Source of the DNA: Phanerodontia chrysosporium
Taxonomy: Eukaryota; Basidiomycota; Agaricomycetes; Polyporales; Phanerochaetaceae
Direction of reading: 5' to 3'
Length of the DNA stretch: 36,955 nt
Assembly (NCBI GenBank): GCA_001910725.1
Contig: MJGA01000095.1
Location: forward strand, 1 to 36,955
Part shown: positions 1-10,383 of the stretch, one piece after another
Numbering within the stretch: the first letter of the stretch is position 1
How the letters are laid out: every line of letters begins with the position of its first letter
Notes under the pieces: model-generated
What the model saw: only the letters and a program-made list of their open reading frames with translations
The model's database searches: none
What the model was told of the DNA's origin: nothing
Made by a program: the position numbers and the translations under genes

Positions 1-1664
1 GTGCGGCTTCTTCGAGACGTCTGGGGCTCGCAAGCTGAGGTATACGTCGATAATGTAGTGCAGTCTCTCACGCTGCCTGTGAGTCTTCCCGTGTGGTGCC
101 ATTGGTACACGGCTGAGTTAAGTACGACAGATGGCGCTCCACGTTCATCAGCATCGCAGCTTCGGAAAGCAGACTTTGTGGAGAGCTGACGGTACCCTTC
201 CACCGAAACATAAACTATCATTCCAAGTCAGTATAGTCAGTGCATCTTTTGCTCACATTCACAAGGCTCATCGATTTGCAAGGATGCCTACACGTAGTGT
301 CAACCGACCTCTGGATCAAGTTTGTCATGCCGACGATGCTGCTGGACTTAGCTCCTACGAAGCGCATCGCAAAAGTGAAGCTTGCGTTCGAGGAAGTCGA
401 GGTACGTTTATCCCTCCCTGTCCTCCGGATGCTGGCTGATCTCGGGACACTAGCAATACATGCTAGAGCTGATTCAAGAGCGTCGGGATGCTGAGAAGCG
501 GGACGAGCGACATGATCTGTTTAGCAACTTGCTCGACGCCAATGACTCGGACGAAAACGGACACGGAAGCGTGAAACTGACTGATGAAGAGCTCTTGGGT
601 GAGTGCGCCGTCGCTGCGCCGTCGAGCGGTCGAGTGCTCATAATGCAATCTCAGGAAATATCTTTATATTCATGCTTGCTGGTGCGTCGTCCTTGTGGTC
701 TAGGTTCGCAATACTCCAAACTTGAACCTGATTCCTTCGGTACAGGGCACGAGGTAAGCACCTGTATTGTATTACCGGATTTACTCTCAAGAATATCTAG
801 ACCACCGCGCATACTTTGGCATTTACCTTCGGTCTATTGGCCCTGCACTCGGACTACCAAGAGAAAGTGCACCAGCAAATCAAGAGTATCATGCCTGATA
901 ATCGACTGCCAGTGAGTCGCAGTGCCGCTTCCGTCGAACAGAGTTGTTTACCACTCGGCGCGTAGACGTACGAGGAGATGCACTTATTCACAGAGTGTAC
1001 GGCGTATGTTTTGCAATTCTCTGCATCAGAGCGCCAATACTGACTTAGCTGGCTCGCGATTAGTGTCTTCTATGAGACGCTCCGTCTATTCCCGCCGGTA
1101 TGCTCACGTCCTCCTCGCCGCTGAAAGCGTATGACCGCTATCGCTCATGCTCGCCATAGGTCACGACCATTCCAAAGATCTCCGCCGAAGACACATCGCT
1201 GGTGACCACTGACCGAGCCGGTAACAGAGTCGTTGTCCCGGTGCCATGTGGCACTTCCCTGCACCTCAGTGTCGTGGCTCTGCATTACAACCGTGCGTAT
1301 CATCCTTCCTTCACGGTTCCCTGCCTCTGATACCGCTGCAGCTCGGTACTGGGACGATCCATATGCGTTCAAGCCCGAGAGATTTCATGGGGACTGGCCT
1401 CGTGAGGCATTCATACCGTTCAGCGCCGGAGCGCGTTCCTGCCTAGGCGAAGGTACGCTGTCTCTGTTCGGCACATCACGCCCTCAGAGACTCTGACAAA
1501 TTCCGCGGCGCAGGTTTTTTGAGACGGAAGGCATAGCGATCCTTACCATGATCCTCTCTCGATACAAGATAGAACTGAAGGACGACCCTCGCTACGCGAA
1601 CGAGACTTATGAGGAGCGGTGGCAGCGAGTCCTTGATGTGAAGGACGGTCTCACCACAACGTGA
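1..1664 (+). CDS. Cytochrome P450 monooxygenase, 5'-truncated, frame interrupted
   Basis: Heme-thiolate monooxygenase, presumably anchored in the ER; substrate unknown. The window begins inside the gene. Exons that close in phase: 1-78, 131-226, 283-401, 454-598, 655-681, 746-753, 801-911, 966-994, 1064-1097, 1160-1292, 1342-1452, 1514-1664. Visible hallmarks: I-helix AGHETT, assembled from three exons including an 8-nt exon; K-helix ETLR; KPERF; heme loop FSAGARSCLG; and an FFETEG segment after it, as in many basidiomycete P450s. The frame is imperfect. In exon 131-226 one extra T and one missing C give a short out-of-frame patch. A C appears missing near 286 (needed for an ALHVVSTD-like read) and another near 1449 (needed to join the heme loop to FFETEG). 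It is either a decaying copy or affected by base-calling errors. The family assignment is firm; subfamily and activity are not. Confidence 0.85.
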
Positions 1665-2220
1665 GTGTTTATGTCTGATAGTCGCTGGTTCACTCATCTA
1701 GTTCGTTCTGAAGGCCTGCGCATCTGTCTCTTGTGTTCAGAAGGCGATGAAGGGTGTGCGGGGACAAGGGTCGCCCATACTCTGTCATAGTGTCAATCTA
1801 CCTATCAGCTTGGCGAAGGCTCACGTACCCTCTACAATCATTCGCTTCATAGCTGTGGGTATAATGTCCTGCTACGCTTGACATATGGACGTAAAGCATT
1901 TTTGAGACGTACCTTGGGAGCAGTACCTGAGTCTGACAGTCACCTGTCCAAACCACCTCCAGTCAAACCTTTTCGCACGGACAACAGCCGAGTGTGAGCT
2001 TCCCACTGTATGGGGAGGCGGCAGCCAACATTGCTCTGTCCTCGCTGACCTGACCCGCTCAGAATGGCAACCGGAGCCTTTGGCGCCCAAGGGCAACGAC
2101 CTGGCGCCAGAAATGGAGCAGCGGACGTAGTCTGAATACTTGGTACTCTCCAGATCAGCATAAGATGTCATCAAATCCGTGGTTTCATTACAATAGTCTC
2201 TACCTCGAAACCGATCACGC
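1665..2220. other. Intergenic, convergent 3' ends
   Basis: Lies between the P450 stop and the VAM7 stop, which converge here. Only short ORFs without family resemblance are present. I see no RNA gene, repeat or clear terminator motif. Confidence 0.5.
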
Positions 2221-3309
2221 TCAACCCAACCTATTCATCTGCTTCTTCGCGCTCGTCAACTTTCCTCCTACCCTATCCACTTCGTTCGTAAGATCGTCCA
2301 ACATCTCGTTCTGTTCCCGGATCTCCTGGTTGATGGCAAGTCCAAGGTGCTTCTGACGCTGGAGGATGGAGCTCAGCTGTGAGAGCTGCGCGTCCTGCTG
2401 GTCCATCTTCGAGTTTTGCAGCTGCACCAATCCCTGGTTATCCAAGGGTCGCGTCTGGTCCGTCTCCTTCGGCTTCGACCCTCCGCCAAAGACACGAGTC
2501 ACGGGCCTTGCAAAACCGGTGGACGACGGTCGCGAGTGATTGAGTAGAGCGTCGCGGTCGGACTCGGTTGCTGGGTTTCGTTCGGCGGGCGCACCGACGC
2601 CTCGTGAGGTGTTCCGTGCGACGGTGACCATCTTCGCGAGCTTCTCACAGTCGTCCCGCAACCGTGCCACCATGTCTCTCCGCCGCTGCAGCTCCCCCTC
2701 GCTCATGCCCGCCAACCCCAGGTGTTGCAACCCGTCCTCCAGTGCGCCCACGCGCGAGAGCGTCGCCGCGAGCTTCTTCTTCGCCTGCACGTTCGCCTGG
2801 TGCGACCCCGTGATGTCACCCGCGTCCGAGAGTGCGTCGCGCTTGTTGATGTCTGCGCGGACATCGCGTATGCGCGACTGCAGGTCGGTGTGCTCATCGA
2901 GCCAGGACGATGACGTGAACTGGGAGAACCCTCCGGACGCACTGTCCCCCTTCCCCACCGGTACGCCCAGGAAGTCTCGAAACGCAAAGGACTCTCTCCA
3001 GCGTTCGTCCTTTGCGCCGAGAATCGCGCGGAGGTATTGCTCAAGGCCCTGGCGGCGTTCCTCGAGGATGGCGGGGTTGTTGTGCGAGCGGAACAAGCTA
3101 AGAGAGTGCTTTGGGGGAAGCTCAGCGGGCGGGGCTGCGCCTGTAGACTTGGTAAGTTCTGTGTGTAAATCCACGAATTCAGAATATCGCCTCCACATTT
3201 GCCATGACCGCACGGACGCCTGGATTTCTATGCGGTAGACAGTATGTGGTTTTGGCTCGGCGCGTTCTTCATAGCCACGAATGTAGATGGCCTGAATAGC
3301 AGTGCTCAT
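2221..3309 (-). CDS. VAM7: Vam7-like vacuolar SNARE (PX domain + Qc-SNARE)
   Basis: Soluble Qc-SNARE acting in homotypic vacuole fusion and late endosome-vacuole fusion, recruited to PI3P membranes by its PX domain. The 362-residue ORF is intronless, rare among the genes here. Residues about 5-115 form the PX domain, with the RRYSEF phosphoinositide-binding motif near residues 40-45 and the PPK loop around residue 65. The middle is charged and coiled-coil-like (about 130-220). The C-terminal ~60 residues are a t-SNARE helix with the ionic-layer Gln at about residue 333 (context REQNEMLDDL). There is no C-terminal membrane segment, as expected for Vam7, and length and domain order match the family. 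The start at 3309 is the first in-frame ATG and places the PX domain at the N terminus. The frame is undamaged. Confidence 0.92.
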   Translation of the reverse strand: MSTAIQAIYIRGYEERAEPKPHTVYRIEIQASVRSWQMWRRYSEFVDLHTELTKSTGAAPPAELPPKHSLSLFRSHNNPAILEERRQGLEQYLRAILGAKDERWRESFAFRDFLGVPVGKGDSASGGFSQFTSSSWLDEHTDLQSRIRDVRADINKRDALSDAGDITGSHQANVQAKKKLAATLSRVGALEDGLQHLGLAGMSEGELQRRRDMVARLRDDCEKLAKMVTVARNTSRGVGAPAERNPATESDRDALLNHSRPSSTGFARPVTRVFGGGSKPKETDQTRPLDNQGLVQLQNSKMDQQDAQLSQLSSILQRQKHLGLAINQEIREQNEMLDDLTNEVDRVGGKLTSAKKQMNRLG

Positions 3310-3600
3310 AGGTATCGGGTATAGTAGCAGAGATTTCTAGTGTATGCAGGAGATAAACGAGTAGAATTGTGAACGTGGTGGAAGCTGGTGGAGGTAGGCA
3401 AGGCGGTCGCAGAGGCGGAGCAGCGTGCACCAGGCGCTAGATGACTCATCCTCTATCGGTCAGCATGAACGCCCAGAGATATTCGTCCTCCACTAAAATA
3501 CTGCATTTCTGCTGCAAAAACGCGTCCTATTTGTACCAGAAGTGACAGCAGCATTGCAGTTATTGGGTAACAAGATGGTACAAAAACTGAAATCAGTATA

Positions 3601-6379
3601 TCAACCAACGAACCTTTGTGCACGAGCCAGCAGGTCCGCGACATTGACATCATGCCCAACATACTCCAGAGCCTTCTCTACGAGACTGTCAAGCAGCGCC
3701 CTGTCTCTCAGGTGTCGCTGTAGGAAGGCTACAGCCAGGAGGGTCGACCAGGTCTCTTTGGGTACTTGTAGGGCCTGTGCCTCCGCTAATGCCTCCTCGC
3801 CCAGGATCGCCGCCAATTCGCTGGTGGCAGGGAAAGCACCGTCAAACGTCTGTAAGCGCACGAGGGCAACAATGACAGCGTCGCTCGGTCTCTGGGTCGC
3901 AGAGCTTCCCTGAGTCTTGTCGAGATGAGCCTTCTTGGCGGGTGGCTCGGTCGTATCGGAAGGCCGCTGCGTAGAAGGCGATGCAGACGTTGACGTTGTA
4001 GCCGACGTCGAGGTCGTCTTACGCCCAGCTTGCCCTTTTCCCTTTGTGGAGGTCGCCACGGCAGTCTTGCGCGCCGCCGTGGCACGCGTTACACCACCCT
4101 TGCCAAGGCCCTTGCCGCCAGCGCCACGCCCGCTCGAGCGGTACGTTGCCGGGTCAGGAGGAGGAGGACGACGCGGGGCTGTGGCGCCAAGGACCGCATG
4201 AACATGCTCGTTGTACTTGCGCACGATCCACTCTGCCATCTGTGCCTCCTGCGCTCGGCGCTGCTTCCCGCGCGTTGTAGGACCAGCGTCGTCAGCGAGG
4301 TCGATGGTGCGCATGCCCTCGATGACGAGCGCAACTTCATCTGCAGTGCGCGTGTCAATGGCGATAAGGGAAGTGTACCGGCTCGCGAGCCCGTATGTCG
4401 TGCCAAGCGCGATGATGGCCGAGCGAGCAGCTGGTGAGGGGCATTTGCGCTCGGCGTCGTCGAGGTCCATGATGAGCTGGCGTGCGGCAAGAGTGGCGAC
4501 GAGTCCCCGTGGCCAGTTCTGGCGCGGCTGCACGGCGCACACAGGGATGTGGAAACGCAGAACATCACCCGATCCATCACGTTGTCCAGAAAGTGTGACT
4601 GCGTGCGGAACGGTGAGGTCGCCGTCTTCGAGGAGTGCAAATACTTGGAAGCGGTGGCCAGGATAGACAGCTGGAACAGGATCAGGCGCCTGCCTCCATG
4701 TAACTTCACCGTGCGCATTCTTAGCGATATGCCAATCGACGGAAACGTTCTTCAAGATATAGGTGCGGCTTGCACGCACTATTTTCGAACATTTTCCTAT
4801 GATGCTCTCTGAGGAAACCGCCATTTCACAGAGACCGTGTCCTGCGCGGGCGATGCCCTCGCACATTTCTGTAGAAGTTGTGGAACCGATGCCCAGAGTA
4901 AAGACGCGAAGCGGGCACGATGTATCAGCAGCAACAGCATCACTGACGGTCTTGGTGGTCCCGTCAAAGTTCCATGACTGCCAGATGGCTGTCAATATAA
5001 CGTTTCCAGGATGTACGAGAACCCTTACTTCGCCGTCTGTCAGGAGGAAGCAGGACACCGGTTTGTCATGTCTGCGTGAGGCAAAAACTTGCTCCAAAGC
5101 CTCTTGAATTTTGGTGCCGGGGCCATAGTCCGCTTGCATGCCGTCAACGTGCTGGGTCTAGTGTTCAAAGTAGCATCAGAAGTCGCACGTTGAGCAGATC
5201 GTGAGCATACCGCTACACCCAGTGTCTCTCCATTGTACTCGACGCTCGCTGGCCAGAGACTATCACACTTACGCCCGAAACTGAAGATGTTGAAGTGTGT
5301 CCCTCGACTCGGCAGAGCCCTGAGGAGCATCACGAGCGCATTCTTGGCAGTTTCGATGCGGCTGCCATACATGCTGTAGCTGCGATCGATGAGGAAGATA
5401 TACTCCTGGCTTGGGATGAGGGGCAGGTCGAACTTCGGTACCAAGTTGAGCTGCAGAGCAAGAACACCAGTGGAAGTGCGTTCGGCAATGCACCGTGGAG
5501 CGTCCAGTCCCTCGGCGTTGATACAAAGCACGAAATCCTGCGTAAGGAAGTCTTGTGACAGGTATTGCACACTGCGAGAGACAATGGTCGAGGAATCGTC
5601 AAGAATGGCAAGCGTCGGATGCGTGGGGCTCGCAATGCTCGTTATCGCGCCCTGCATATATAAGTCTACCGAGATGCTGATGCGATGAGACGGAAGTTGA
5701 TGTGCGCTGGCCATACCAGGAGGCGGCACGCCGTGGCGCGTGCCGACATACATTGGAATCTGCAGCCTCACGTCGTCGGTGGTGCCGTCATCCATCAGGT
5801 CAAGAACATACTTCAACCAATCAGGTGGCTGGACGCATTCATTTCAGGCTATGACTTACAGTGATCGTGGTGCCGAGCATTTTGTTACCAGGCAGCGCCC
5901 CGACGGAGATGGAGAAAACTATGAATTGGTGTCAGTGCGGATGACTGCAGTTCAAAGGCTGCTAGCTTACCATCATCCGTGATGTGCTCGACGAGGGCGG
6001 CAGTCTGCCCGTTGCGAAGTGCAGTATCGTAGTCTTCCTTCGCTTCCCCGCGCTCCTTGGCTACAGCCTTGATTATAGTGTTCCCGTCCATGGCCATCTC
6101 GAATCCGCAAACAGCTGCCCTGGCGGGAACGGGGAAAATGTACTTCGCGTGAGGCAGGCCCTCCGGGGATGTCTGCCAGAAGTACTGAGTCACGGTGACG
6201 ATGGCGGAGACTAGGTAGTATGTATGAGCGTACACCATCTTGGGTCAATTGAGAAACAAGGGAGCCGTACCGTCTACCACCTCCGCATGTACGTCAGCCC
6301 GTTGCAGGGGCAGATATAAGGTGTCATAGTCTTGTACGTGTATTATTCCACAGGGTCTGCGCGTCGTGGTCAGATGCAT
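3601..6379 (-). CDS. VIT/VWA domain protein A with basic Ser/Thr/Lys-rich linker
   Basis: Predicted 837-residue protein. Exons on the minus strand: 6271-6379, 5971-6210, 5860-5918, 5211-5810, 5029-5157, 3601-4977. The start Met begins MHLTTTRRPCGI, aligning with protein B. Residues ~15-145 form a VIT (inter-alpha-trypsin) domain. A von Willebrand A domain follows, with a MIDAS motif DRSYS at 278-282. The last ~100 residues (LQTFDGAFP, then a helix-rich stretch) resemble the C-terminal domain of animal VWA5A/PARP4. Between them lies a disordered basic linker rich in Ser/Thr/Lys, with a TQRPSD hexapeptide occurring twice. No signal peptide or membrane segment is visible, so it is probably intracellular. 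Fungal members have no established function; a role in protein-protein scaffolding is inference. Intron 5 (4978-5028) is 51 nt and stop-free in frame, so retention would insert 17 residues. Confidence 0.88.
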
Positions 6380-6424
6380 TGCATGTGGTGGTATGAGGTA
6401 GAGTGCGATCCTAGTCGTCTGACC

Positions 6425-6431
6425 TAATATA
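6425..6431 (-). promoter_or_regulatory. TATA-like element of VIT/VWA gene A
   Basis: TATATTA read on the minus strand, 46-52 nt upstream of the start codon. Protein B has TATATAA at almost the same distance from its ATG, which supports both starts. Confidence 0.5.
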
Positions 6432-7326
6432 TCAGCCAGCAGTGGTATTGCACTCCGACCATGCCGAAATGACCTTCTGCGGGCCGTCCGAGCAGCGTGG
6501 TGGTCTAAAAATGACGAGATCCTGGGAACACGTCGGTGCCGCGGAGCTGTGCAGGTTCGCTATGATAACTTGCGGGACACGTGGATGACTTGACTCAGTT
6601 TCTGCCGTCTCCTCAGACGCTACGAAGGAGGGTCAATGTCAAGAAACAGCCCTCACCATGTCACTCACCCAGTACCTCAGCCGTTCATGGCCACTAGACC
6701 TAACAAAAGTCGTATGGGCGTCTAGCGGCCTGTGTCCCAATCCGATGGTAAATAGCATATTATGGACTAAATCATCGCCTCAAGCCGCATAGGCACGTTT
6801 TTCAGGAGGCTGCATACTGTCCTTAGGGGTACATGAAGCATGTGAGTCTCCTGCAAGGGGAAAAACGCATAAACAAGCTCATCACCTGTAAACATATGGG
6901 AAACTCGCGTACTCACTTGCAGTTTTCCGTCTGTACGGAAACCGAATGGTTCTACAACAGAAAGGCGGGAGTGGACACGGATATTAGTTCGTGCGGCAAT
7001 TTCAGGCCCTGCGCCACACGTTCCCGAATAGTCCAGGCTCGCCGTCTAGCATTCTTGAATACGGCCGAGTGTCAGGCACGAATGACAACTAGGCGAGGAG
7101 TGGAATAGGCTAATGGACCTGACATCTCAGCTGTGTTCCCTGCGCGCACCAACAGACGAAAATTGAAGCAAGGGTTCCTGATGGACAAGTATCAGGACCA
7201 AAGTATATGCATGATATGCTGCGGTCAGCGTATTTTTACACAGTAACATCCAAGTATACACGGGAATTTGAGCCTTACTAACCACAGTCCACGAAACGTC
7301 CGAAATGTACACTCCGAGGTACACCC
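6432..7326. other. Intergenic, VIT/VWA A promoter side and MaoC 3' side
   Basis: No coding region recognised. The longest ORF (6833-7108, +) is 91 residues, has no family resemblance and lacks intron-exon features of the neighbouring genes. The left part should hold the upstream region of VIT/VWA gene A. Confidence 0.45.
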
Positions 7327-8860
7327 TCAGAGCCTGCTCTTCTCGACCTTCTTCACGTACGCGACGCCCTGGCTGAGGCAGACCTTGCCGCTGTCGAGGT
7401 CCTTGGTGACGAACGCGACCTCGGTCGTGCCATTGGGGCCGGGGCCCATCTCCCAGATGCTCGTTTCAAGCGCATCGCCGGGTTTGACGGGCGACGAGAA
7501 GCGCACGGCAAAATATCTGAGCGCATCAGGCCTGTTCCCGCCGACCGCGGAGAGCACTGCACGCGCGGCGAAGCCAAACGTCGCAAGCCCGTGCAGGATC
7601 ACGCCGCCGAAGCCTGTCGCCTCCCCGATCTTCGGGTCTGCAGAGTCGTGTCGTAAGTCCAGGCATGCCGGCAGGCAGAACAGCAGGACGTACCGATGTG
7701 AAGGCCGTTGTAGTCGCCGCTCAGACGGTAGATGGCAGCCTGCTCGGGCGTGGTCTTGTCGCGCACGACGTAGTCGGGCTTGCGGTCCTTGGGGACTTCC
7801 TTGGCGGGATAAGGCCCCGCGATACGCTTGCTAAACTTTTGGCCAGTCGCCTTTGCGCCTAGGTTGAAGGACGAGCCCTGGGGAAGGCGGACGTGAGTAA
7901 ATCATGTTACGACATCTGGCTGGTGGTGGGCCGGGCGGATCGCTGCTGTGGTGTAATGTGGATCTCTGCGGGACAGATTCAAATTTCGGGCTCACGCGCG
8001 ACCCTGAGGGTCCGCGTGCCAAGACCCCTGTGAGATCAGCCCGTTATGGCAGCCTGCGAGCCAAAGGGCCCTCGTGCACGGTGCGAGCTCGCGACGAATC
8101 GCCTGGAGAATGTAGAGACGGTGCCGCACGTACATAGAGTTTGGCGTAAACAGTGCCGTGCGGATCCACGAGGAGCGTCTCGTTTTCGATGACGATACCA
8201 GACTCTGGGTGCGGACCTTGTTAGCACAGCACGTTGCGGACATGGCCCTCGAGGCACGCACTGTTCTCGCTCACGCCAACGATGCGTTTCTTGAGCTTCC
8301 AGCCTGGCCCACTGACCTCTGGAATCGGCTTCAGGATCTCGATGGACTGCGTGCCATGGACCTGAAAAACGGTTGTCGTCGTCAGACTCGGTCGTCACGA
8401 GAGGGCGTTCCTGACAGCTTACGCCACGGTTGGGATCAAACTTGGGGAGTCCGGGTGCAGTCGAGCCACCCACGCGTTTCTTGAAGTCGTTTATGTCCTG
8501 ATCCTCACCCTTGAATTGGAGGACGACAGGATATGTTGGGAATGGAGCCCAATCCTTGTCTGGTCACGCGGATCAGGCGCAATACGCACAGCCGGACGCA
8601 ATAACACGCACCGAGTTCTAAAGCACGCAGACTAAGTCGAATGCGGATAGGGGGGCGACAAGACGCAACGCACCATTCACAAGAGTCTGGTCAGTTGCCT
8701 TCGCGCCAATGCCAACAGCGTAGAGCAGGAGGTCTCGCTTCAGCCAGGCCACCTGTACACGCGCAGTGTGAGCTTTGGCGTGGGATGGGCGCGAGTCTCG
8801 ACTCACAGAAAAGTCCTCTCCCTGGTGTCCGACAGCTTTCTCAAGGTTGATTTCTGACAT
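7327..8860 (-). CDS. Peroxisomal MaoC-type (R)-specific enoyl-CoA hydratase 2
   Basis: Predicted 313-residue double hot-dog hydratase that hydrates trans-2-enoyl-CoA to (R)-3-hydroxyacyl-CoA in peroxisomal beta-oxidation. Exons (minus strand): 8807-8860, 8674-8752, 8612-8617, 8423-8559, 8262-8361, 8134-8204, 7694-7877, 7327-7637; all phases close. The hydratase-2 motif YRLSGDYNGLHIDP followed by GVILHGL carries the expected Asp and His. The protein ends in SRL, a canonical type-1 peroxisomal targeting signal. It corresponds to the stand-alone hydratase, not to multifunctional Fox2, because no dehydrogenase domain is upstream. The 6-nt exon 3 (supplying Glu-Leu before DKDW) is needed to match the family; skipping it also stays in frame. 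Intron 6 (7878-8133, 256 nt) is four to five times longer than its neighbours. The frame is undamaged. Confidence 0.9.
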
Positions 8861-10383
8861 GGCTGGAGTCTCGACAGTGCCTGGGTGGAGTTCGAGTCCA
8901 AGTTATAGGCAACACACGAATCACGCTCGTCCGACACCGGACGTCGGGGACGGTCATGCGCCTCGGCGACCCGGTTGCCATCCTGCCGGCCAGCGCCCGA
9001 GCCTAATTCACAGAAATTGAGTGGAAAATCGTTTGAGAATGAGTAGATGGGCCGCTGCAAACAGTAATCCAACTGTTGCTCGTACGAAGGTAGAAGAGAC
9101 CGAGGTTCGACTAATCGTCGTAGTGTCGGTTAGGCGATGAACTGGCTAGCGACGCAGGCGCTTCTGTGGAGGATTCGGATTTTTACCCAGGTTTTTCTTC
9201 AACTGTAGGGAAACCGAGTGAGGCAGGTTGGGCAGCTGTTCAACTTCATGCGGTGCAACGTCAATGTCGAACAGGTTATTCGTGAATACCTCCGAAGGTT
9301 TCTGACGGGACACAGTTTTTGTACAGAGATGTCACGACAGCCCATGGTAGGATCTGGTCGAAAGCTTTCAGGAGTGGGTAGCTGATGAGGGTAAGTAATT
9401 TTCACTTACTTGCCTCTTACCGATGTAAGGATAGTAAGTAAGAGATGATTACCCATAGCCAAAAGTGGTATAACTGAACCGATTGGTGAACTTCCACGGG
9501 GATTTTCTTCGCTAACAACGGCCCCTCGCTTAGTCTTACAGAGGCAGGTCCCTTGATTATCTTCTATCTAATATCTACACTCGACCTGCGATTTGGCATA
9601 GACCAAGAATCTTGCCAGCCTATTTTGTGGGCAATCCAGGATTGAAGCATCGAAGTTCCGAGCGAAATAACAGGGGGCTTACTCTTGGCTTCATATGGTA
9701 ATAAATAAATTCGATCAGGGTTGGCAATGCTTCTGGCATCGTGGACTGACGTGGTGGACTCTGGATCAGGGGCGAGAGGGCGACGATGGCGCGGAAGATG
9801 CAGATTTAGAGCGAATCAGCGACGGGCGCTGAGGTGCTTGGCCTGACATGAGCCCCTACCTCTCTCCCCAGCCATGAATTGGCCTCCATGTGACCTGTAG
9901 AAAATTGATTAGGTTGCAATGGCGAGCTCAATGCGGGGCGCTCATAAGAAGAGAAAAAAGAAATACGAGAGCAATACCTGGTCGACCTGGAGGATTCGTA
10001 GGCGCAGCGAGTGCACAGCGAGTGATACCGGTCTCTACTCTGTAAAACCGGTAGTGCATATGGGAGTACAGGTGACCTTGGGGCCGAAAATGCATGGCAG
10101 CGCGGGAGTGAATAAGGCGACTAAGAAATGATTGCGTTCATCGTATCGAAAAGGACCTGGTGGGCGTGCCGACCACCCGACAGGGTTCGCTAAGCGACCA
10201 TCTTTCAGATATCTTGGTTCCAATCTCTCTCAGGTGCGAACCTTTGCCTGCTTCTCTCTTTCTGCCCTCCAGGAAGGCTGCGTTCGCCGCAGAGACCGCC
10301 ACACTCACCCGCCGTCGCAGCCGCAGGCCGCGCCCGAGCTTCCGACAACCCATCGCCATCTGCTTCCGCGAACCGTGATCGCA
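8861..10383. other. Divergent promoter region between hydratase and Zn2Cys6 regulator
   Basis: This 1.5 kb stretch separates two divergently transcribed genes. I see no convincing gene. Several ATGs lie upstream of the regulator start (for example at 9919 and 10132), so its leader could contain upstream ORFs. An AT-rich segment with nested inverted repeats is at 9391-9442. Confidence 0.45.
9391..9442. repeat. Nested, mutually exclusive inverted repeats
   Basis: GTAAGT (9391-9396) can pair with ACTTAC (9404-9409). The overlapping CTTACTT (9405-9411) can instead pair with AAGTAAG (9436-9442), enclosing CTTAC/GTAAG (9416-9420 with 9425-9429) around a CGAT loop. The two folds share bases and exclude each other. 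The segment sits in a divergent intergenic region; function is unknown. Confidence 0.45.

Noticed and set aside
6833..7108. 91-residue ORF between VIT/VWA gene A and the hydratase
   Set aside because: No family resemblance and no intron-exon features; likely chance.
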